DNA of 64,000 bases from Alviniconcha marisindica (lineage: Eukaryota; Mollusca; Gastropoda; Provannidae). The stretch spans positions 67,501 through 131,500 of the forward strand of contig JABMCL010002678.1 of NCBI GenBank assembly GCA_018857735.1. The letters run 5' to 3'. A program made the translations under genes and the position numbers. Within the stretch, counting starts at the first letter, position 1, and every line of letters starts with the position of its first letter. The notes beneath the pieces were generated by a model that did not search any database, was not told the origin of the DNA, and saw nothing but the letters and a program-made list of their open reading frames with translations. Positions 50,075 through 59,266 of this stretch are shown one piece after another.

Positions 50075-53000
50075 TTGTTTGATTTTGTGTGTGGCAGAAG
50101 ACACACAGCAAATTTGTTTTAGGAGGTAAGGTATGGGGAGTAAGTAAGTAAGTAACTTGGTGTTTTATGCCCAGTCAACCATTACAGTTATATCAGGGCA
50201 AAGGTATGGGGAGACGTAGGTGAGATTTGTTTGTGGTGGAAATATACAACATTGTTTTGGGGAGACGAGGGTGGGAGAGGATGTCAAATGTTGGATGATT
50301 TTATACCACTTTAGGTGGAGAGGTTTTTCTTTTACTGAGCAACGTCATGCTAATGTGTCAGTCGTTGGCTCACCATACCTGTTTCTGGGATTACTTCTAA
50401 CCTGCCAGCAGATGAAGAACTACTGCACAGTGACATAGAATGATAGGTTCAGATGTGCTGGACATAAATCCAAATGTGTTGGATACATTATATATGTCAT
50501 ATGATATATATGTACAGACAGACAGCTCCCATGTTGATTGTTCATGATTGAGAAGTGTTATTGGGATTACTTTCCAGTGGTTGCAGAGAAAGTACAGTGC
50601 TGTGATACAGGTTTAGATGAGCTGGAATAGCTGCAGATGTGTTAGAAATACGGATGAAAGTGACATGGACAGCTTCATGTTGTTGCTTCACAATACGCAC
50701 TGCCAGAATGACTTGAGTGTCAGCGGTGGAGGCATATATGTAGCAGACAGGGGTTGTGGTGCACTCACTGAGGTATAACTACTTTCAACTCAAATCAACA
50801 ATTCCAGCGCAGTAAAAAAAAAAAAAAACCCACCTCGCACACATCTACATGTAACGTGAGCTTCTCAAGTCTGGGCCAAAGTTCAGGGCAGCTGTCACCT
50901 TGGGCAGCTTAAGGTACACGTACAGCATGATGAGCAGCGCACCCTTCCTCCCAACCCCCTGTCAAGGGGCCCTCATTCTCCAGGAGCTCCGCCAGTACAA
51001 GAGCCTCAGGCAATGCCAGCGCCCAGTGCTGCTCCTGTAGCGCTGGGGTTTGTGGCACCTGCAACACAGGCGTCCACAACACCTGCCATGTGGGAAGCAC
51101 CTGCACCATAGAAGTGAAGGGGAAGTTTGAAACGGGAGCTGTGAGCAGAGGAGAGTGCAGGAGAGGATGCCCAGAAACGTGCTCCCCCACCTACCTCAGC
51201 GACCAGTACTCCCAGCATTTTTTCCCGCAACGCCCGACACGTGTCCGTCCGTACTCAGGCACCTGGATGCCACGCTCTCTCCCCCGCACGACCACCATCT
51301 TTGACTTTTTCTGGGAGCAGGCGCACGCCAAGGTTGGGGTGTCGATGCAGGGGAAGGGATGCAGCAGGGTGTTGCGGGCCGGGCAGGAGGCGGTCAGCCA
51401 GCAGGGGGACCATCTGCCTGTGGGAGGTCAGGAGGAAGCTCCCGGCAGCTTGGGGCCTGTGCAGTTCCTGGGTTGCTACAAGGTTTACTTGTAAGTGTGC
51501 CGGCCACCTTGTGTTGAGCTATAGACGAACTTGGAAAGTGGGGTTCCACCTCCTGAGGTGATCGTGTGCTGTGGACAGGACGTTAAAATCCATGAACTGA
51601 CTGAATGACCTGAAATGCTGGGGTTTAGTGTGCTTTGATTGGTCCTTTTGGGGCAGTGGAAGCCCTAGCATTCAAATGCTGGGGTTTATTGTGCTTTGAT
51701 TGGTCCTTTTGGGGCAGTGGAAGCCCTAGCATTCAAATGCTGGGGTTTAGTGTGCTTTGATTGGTCCTTTTGGGGCAGTGGAAGCCCTAGCATTCAAATG
51801 CTGGGGTTTAGTGTGCTTTGATTGATCCTTTTCAGGGCAGTGGAACCCTGGAACCCCTAGCATTCAAATGCTGGGGTTTAATGTGCTTTGATTGGTCCTA
51901 TTCAGGGCAGTGGAACCCCTAGCATTCAAATGCTGGGGCTTAGTGTGCTTTGACTGGTCCTTTTCAGGGAAGTGGAACCCCTGTTTTAAGACCACCCGAA
52001 AATGCAGCAACGGTGGTCTTTAAAAAAAAAAAAGGCATAGTCCTTGGTGAGGGCTTCATTTACCTGAAAATAAAAGAGGGAAGAGTTTAAGAGGCTGTGG
52101 TCTTAAATTAAAATAGAGGGGCTGTCTCTCACCAAGGTGGTGTCCTGTGTTTCAGTGACTTGGATTCGAAACAACACCCATAGAAACGGAGACTTTTGTG
52201 TTTTGCGCTTCCTTGGTGTTGTTGCCATTTGCACCGTATTTTTTTTGCACCCGTTAATTTTTTTTGTCAAAAGGGGGGCCAAAGCCCATTTTTTCTTCTT
52301 TTTGGGTGGGGAAAAACACTCCTAATCTATTTGGGGTTTTGGGGCTTCAGCCAACTCAACCTCTGATGTTATTTCCAAAGCCCATGGTTAAAATGTCTTT
52401 TTTGTTTTGGTGTGTTTTAAATACGACTGAATCTACATCCCCTTTGGAATTTTGGAAAAACAAATTTTATGTCAAAAACCTTTCTTGGATTATTGGGGGC
52501 ATGATGTTGTTTGGGCACCTTTTGGGAAGGGGAAAAAATTCCCTCAATTTTTGGTTTAAAAAAATTAAAAAAAGGGTTTTTTTTTTTAAAGTGTTTTCTG
52601 TTTTTTCTTTTTGGGCTGATACTGTAGGGGGAAACTTTATCACTCATTACCTTGGTGTAAGTTATTTATTTTAAAACAACAATACTATAATGTAAGTTGT
52701 AAAATATATAAATTACACACTTGCTTAGTTAATAGATGTGTCTTCATTTGTTAATGTTTGGCATACTTTCATTTGGGCTGTGCAAACACGCTTCACTCAT
52801 CAACTATTTTTCAGAGATATTGAACAAAGAATAAAATCAAAGGACAAGAGACAAGTCATTAGATTCGTCGTTCTGTTGAATAGATGTGTCATTCTGTTAA
52901 TTTCTGCTTTAGAGCTGATACTGTCATTTGGGCTGTTATAAACGTTTTGTATAATTCTCATTACTGCTTGGTGTTCACACGCTTCGTATAGTTTGAAAAC

Positions 53001-56000
53001 AAACAAACAAACTAACTGACGGAAGTTGTAAAACTTCATAAAACTTACACACTTGCAAATATAGTTGAATAGATGTGTCATTCTCTGTTAATTGTTAATT
53101 TCTGGTTTAGAGCTGATACTGTCATTTGGGCTGTTGTAAACGTTTTGTATAATTCTCATTACTGCTTGGTGTTCACACGCTTCATATAGTTTGAAAACAA
53201 ACAAACTAACTAACTGACGGAAGTTGTAAAACTTCATAAAACTTACACACTTGCAAATATAGTTGAATAGATGTGTCATTCTCTGTTAATTGTTAATTTC
53301 TGGTTTAGAGCTGATACTGTCATTTGGGCTGTTGTAAACGTTTTGTATAATTCTCATTACTGCTTGGTGTTCACATGCTTCATATAGTTTGAAAACAAAC
53401 AAACTAACTAAACTGAAGTTGTAAAACTTCATAAAACTTACACACTTGCAAATATAGAATAGATGTCTTCATGTTAATTGAACAGTTAGAGCTATACTGC
53501 CCAGGCTGAGTAAAGTTTGAAATGCATCTGTCACATTATGTTAATCGGCCAGAAATATATGACTGTCAGTGCTTCTGATCCATTGATTTTAATGGGAAAT
53601 GGTATTACTACTTGTTTAATTTCTGGTTTAGAGCTGATACGGTCATTTGGGCTGTTGTAAACGTTTTGTATAATTCTCATTACTGCTTGGTGTTCACACG
53701 CTAAACAAACAAACAAACTAACTAACTGACGGAAGTTGTAAAACTTCATAAAACTTACACACTTGCAAATATAGTTGAATAGATGTGTCATTCTGTTCAT
53801 TGTTAATTTCTGGTTTAGAGCTGATACTGTCATTTGGGCTGTTGTAAACGTTTTGTATAATTTTCATTACTGCTTGGTGCACACACACTTCATGTAGTTT
53901 GAAAACAAACAAACAAACTAACTGACGGAAGTTGTAAAACTTCATAAAACTTACACACTTGCAAATATAGTTGAATAGATGTGTCATTCTCTGTTAATTG
54001 TTAACTTCTGCTTTAGAGCTGATACTGTCATTTGGGCTGTTATAAACGTTTTGTATAATTCTCATTACTGCTTGGTGTTCACATGCTTCATATAGTTTGA
54101 AAACAAACAAACTGACTGAAGTTGTAAAACTTCATAAAACTTACACACTTGCAAATATAAATGTGCTTCATGGGGATTACACAGTAGAGTACTTCCGCTG
54201 AGCAGTTTGAATGCATCTGTCACATTATGTTAATCGGCCTGAAATATATGATCTGTCAGTGCTGTCTGATCCATGATTTTAATGGGAAATGGTATTACTA
54301 CTGCTAATGATTATAGTAATAATAATTACTTGGGCAATTTAACTGCATGAGTTATGTTAATCTGGAAGCAAAAATTTGAATCTCTCAGTGCTGTGTGATG
54401 CATGATATTTTGTTTAATCTGGAAACATTTGTAGTAATGTAAAGCTGATTTAATCATTTATACAGCATGCAAGAAATCAAACTAACAGAAAATCCACAAT
54501 CACAGAATAATGCTCACAGTGCTTTAAAAAGGGAAGAGGCTATGTACAAACAAACAAAACGAAAACACCTTGAAGCAAAAAATAAAACAACAACAAAATC
54601 ACACATGATAATAACTATAATAACTGAGCAGTATGTTTAAAAAATAGACGTCATGGGACTTGTCAGTGCTGTTTGATCCATAATAATGATAGTAATAATA
54701 AGATGGACTTCTTAGGCAGTGTTTTCCCCTAAACTAGGATGAGCACAGTCCACACTTTCAAAGTACAATAACAAATTTACAGATGCATTCAACACTACCT
54801 CAATAAAAAGTGATCAGTCTGCACAAGCAAACACTTGGGCAATATAATGCAAATGTAAAATTGAAAATAAATGCAGTGCTAATTCAGTTTACAGTGGAAC
54901 AATTTTACATGCGAGTGCAGTTGTGCCTTACTTTCCACCACCAAAATCCAAAAAATAAAAACAAAGCAAAAACAGGTAATGTTGATGTACACTTCCAAAT
55001 TCCACATGGGACACATCAAGCATTCCTACGCAGGAATGCAAATCCGAATGTAACAGCAGGGCCAGAAATGGGAAAAGAAAGGATGAGACCCATATCCTGG
55101 TCCCAGACACCTGATGGCCCATTTTTTGGCATTGAAGAGAGGTACTGGTATTGGCTAGCACTCTCCAGTCATAGAAAAGGCTTCATTGAGGCTGATTTAC
55201 ATCTAGATAAGTACTGCCTGGTTCTACGAGGATGGGAGCTTGATCAGGAAATGGTAGCGCATGCCTGGGCCATCTTTCCTCCCTGTGCTGGACAGGGCAT
55301 GGGAGGCTGACCAACTGTACACTTCACTGTCATTATTCACCGACGTCCTCCCTTTGCTGCACTACAAGGCTAGGGAAAGCAGATTAGCCGGCTTGACCTT
55401 TATCATATACATGTTCACAAACATCCTGTTGTTTTTGTGGTACAGGGCATGGGAGACTGACCAACTTTACACTTCACTGTCATTATTCACCGACGTCCTC
55501 CCTTTGCTGCACTACAAAGCTAGGGAAAGCAGATTAGCCGGCTTGACCTTTATCATATGTTCACAAACATCCTGTTGTTTTTGTGGTACAGGGCATGGGA
55601 GGCTCACCAACTTTACACTTCACTGTCATTATTCACCGACGTCCTCCCTTTGCTGCACTACAAAGCTAGGGAAAGGAGATTAGCTGGCTTGACCTTTATG
55701 ATATAATGTTCACAAACATCCTGTTGTTTTTGTGGTACAGGGCATGGGAGGCTCACCAACTTTACACTTCACTGTCATTATTCACCGACGTCCTCCCTTT
55801 GCTGCACTACAAAGCTAGGGAAAGGAGATTAGCTGGCTTGACCTTTATATTTTCATTGTTCGCAAACATCCTGTTGTTGCTGTGGTACAGGGCATGGGAG
55901 GCTCACCAACTTTACACTTCACTGTCATTATTCACCGACCCTCCCTTTGCTGCACTACAAAGCTAGGGAAAGGAGATTAGCTGGCTTGACCTTTATCATA

Positions 56001-59000
56001 TGTTCGCAAACATCCTATTGTTGCTGTGGTACAGGGCATGGGAGGCTCACCAACTTTACACTTCACTGTCATTATTCACCAACACCCTCCCTTTGCTGCA
56101 CTACAAAGCTAGGGAAAGGAGATTAGCCGGCTTGACCTTTATCTATGTTCACAAACATCCTGTTGTTTTTGTTACAGGGCTCAGGGCAGACTCACCAACT
56201 TTACAGCTTCACTGTACATTATTCACTGACACCCCTTTGTGCTACAAAGCTAAAAGAGACAGTCTTGACATTTTTTCAGTCAACCATATGTCCTGTTGTT
56301 GCTTTGTTACAGTGGCTCACCGGCTTGACAGTTTACATTGTTCACTGACACTGTTGTGTTACAGAGCTAAAGAGACTCGACAACTTGACAGTTTACATTA
56401 TTCACTGACACCCACTGTTGTGTTACAGAGCTAACAAGACTCGACAACTTGACAGTTTACATTGTTCACTGACACCCACTTTTGTGTTACATAGCTAAGG
56501 AGACTCACCAGCTTGACAGTTTACATTGTTCGCTAACACCCACTGTTGTGTTACATAGCTAAGGAGACTCACCAGCTTGACAGTTTACATTGTTCACTGA
56601 CACCCTTTGTTGTGTTACAGAGCTACGGTGACTCACCAGCTTGACAGTTAATTTTGTTCACTGACACCCACTGTTGTGTTACAGAGCTAAAGAGACAGTT
56701 TACATTGTTTACTGACACCTTCTGTTGTGTTACAGAGCTAAGGAGACTCACCAGTCATTTACATTGTCACTGACATCCTTTGTGTGTTACAGAGCTAAAG
56801 CAGACCCACCTACAGTTTCACTGATCACTGAACCATCTCTTTGCTGTGTTACAGAGCTGAAGGAGACTCACTCAATCATATACTGACACCTCTCTTTGCT
56901 GTGTTACAGAGCTGAAGCAGACTTACCAGTCTTATTCACGACTGACACCATCTCTTGCTGTGTTACAGAGCTGAGCAGAACTCACCACAGTCACTTTTTT
57001 TTACACTGGAAACATGACACCATCTCTTTGCTGTGTTACAAGCTAACAGACCCACCAATCATTATTCACTGGACAACACCATCTCTTTACTGTGTTACAG
57101 AGCTAAGGAAACTCAACAGTCATTACTCACATGACATGACACCATCTCTTTGCTGTGTTACAGAGCTAAGCCGACTCACCAGTCGTTACTCACTGAACAT
57201 GACACCATCTCGTTGCTGTGTTACAGAGCTAAGCCGACTCACCAAGTTACTCACATGAACATGACACCATCTCTTTGCTGTTCACAGAGCTAAGCGACTC
57301 CAGTCGTTACTCACGGACATGACACCATCTCTTTCTGTGTACAGAGCTAAGCGACTCACCAGTTGTTACTCACTGACATGACACATCTCTTTGCTGTTCA
57401 CAGAGCTAAGCAGACTCCATCTTACTCACCGGACATAACCCATCTCTTTGCTGTGTTACAGAGCTAAGGAGACTCACCAGTTGCGAGGCCAACGGAGAAG
57501 AATCAGCTCTCGAACTTTGGTTCACGACTATGTGGATGGCAGCGCTTTGACCACCGGAAAGAGGAGGCTGCCAAGCTGCTGCCATGGCAACCAAGAAATA
57601 TGCGTATGTTCTGTGGGGGGGGGAGGAGACAGCAAGGTTTGTAATGATCAGTGCTAGGACATCCAACCTACAGCATTTTCATCTAGCTCACTGTGTGAGT
57701 TTCAGTCACATTATTGTTCAGGGTCTGACAAACATCTTAGTCAACTTATTAAGTGTATGTTACAGTATTGTCCAAGGGTAGGCAGACATCATAGGTGATA
57801 TGATGAGAGTGTCTGTGTGTGTGTGTGTGTTACAGCATTCATTTATTGTCAGGGGTCTGACAAACAGCTGATATGATGAGTGTGTGGTGTTACAGTCACA
57901 GTTACAGTAGTGTCCAGAGTTCTGGCGCCAGTATCTTGGCTCATGTGAAGAATCTGTGTGTTACAGTATTGTGCAGAGTTCCGGCTCTGGTGTATTGGCT
58001 CATGTGAAGTCAGTGTGTTACAGTATTGTGCAGAGTGCCGGCTCTGATGTCTTGGCTCATGTGAAGAATCTGTGTGTTACAGTATTGTGCAGAGTTCCGG
58101 CTCTGGTGTATTGGCTCATGTGAAGTCTGTGTGTTACAGTATTGTGCAGAGTTCCGGCTCTGATGTCTTGGCTCATGTGAAGAATCTGTGTGTTACAGTA
58201 TTGTGCAGAGTTCCGGCTCTGATTGTCTTGGCTCATTTGGTGAAGTCTGTGTGTTACAGTATTGTGCATAGTTCCGGCTCTGATGTCTTGGCTCATGTGA
58301 AGAATCTGTGTGTTACAGTATTGTGCAGAGTTCCGGATCTGATGTCTTGGCTCATGTGAAGTCTGTGTGTTACAGTATTGTGCAGAGTTCCGGATCTGAT
58401 GTCTTGGCTCATGTGAAGAATCTGTGTGTTACAGTATTGTGCAGAGTTCCGGATCTGATGTCTTGGCTCATGTGAAGTCTGTGTGTTACAGTATTGTGCA
58501 GAGTTCCGGATCTGATGTCTTGGCTCATGTGAAGTCTGTGTGTTACAGTATTGTGCAGAGTTCCGGCTCTGGGGAGGAAGAGGCTGAAGAAGAACCTCCA
58601 GCCAAGAAGAAGAAAAAGAAGTCACGGTAATCACATGCGCTTTGTGATGAAGTTTCCACTTTCAGGCCATAACTCCACCACCCCCACCCCAACACCCACC
58701 CCCAACCTTCAACCCCCCCACCTGCACCCAACCCCCTCATGCAAGCGTTTGATTAAGTAATCAGCTCCCTGGGAGTGGTTGGTAGACAGTCAAGTGATGA
58801 AAAGAGCAGTGCAGTCTTTGGATAGCTGCGTGACAGTTTTATTATACAAATTGTGGAGTTTAGTATCAACATAGCAAGCAAAACCAGAGCAGATGGCTCC
58901 CATTTCATGTGGCTCCGTTTCTGTTTCTCGTGCTCTTTGGACTGTTCTGCGTACATAATGTGGGTATGGGGCAGGGCGCTGGCTGGGACTGTTGCCCAGG

Positions 59001-59231
59001 ACACTTTGTCTCACAATGACTGCACACACTTGCATCTGCATTTATGTATGCATGTATGCAAGTGCGCACACACACACACAGACATGCACACATGTTCGCC
59101 TGCACAAATGCTTGCACAAACATGCATGCACACACACACATATGCTCACGTGCACACACAAACATGCATGCCCACCCCCACAAACACGCACGCACCCCCA
59201 CACACAAACATGCATGTGCGCGCGCACACAC

Positions 59232-59266
<35 letters not shown>

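Noticed and set aside
52264..52674. 136-codon open frame rich in Phe, Lys and Trp
   Set aside because: Lies in homopolymer-stretched, probably erroneous sequence; no family match.
52800..53987. Recurrent minus-strand frame MTHLFNYICKCVSFMKFYNF
   Set aside because: Period is exactly the 198-bp satellite; copies carry indels and there is no promoter or homologue.
55261..56434. Plus-strand frames with YRAWEAHQLYTSLSLF repeats
   Set aside because: Translation of the 144-bp array; the acceptor-like unit explains it better than a membrane repeat protein.
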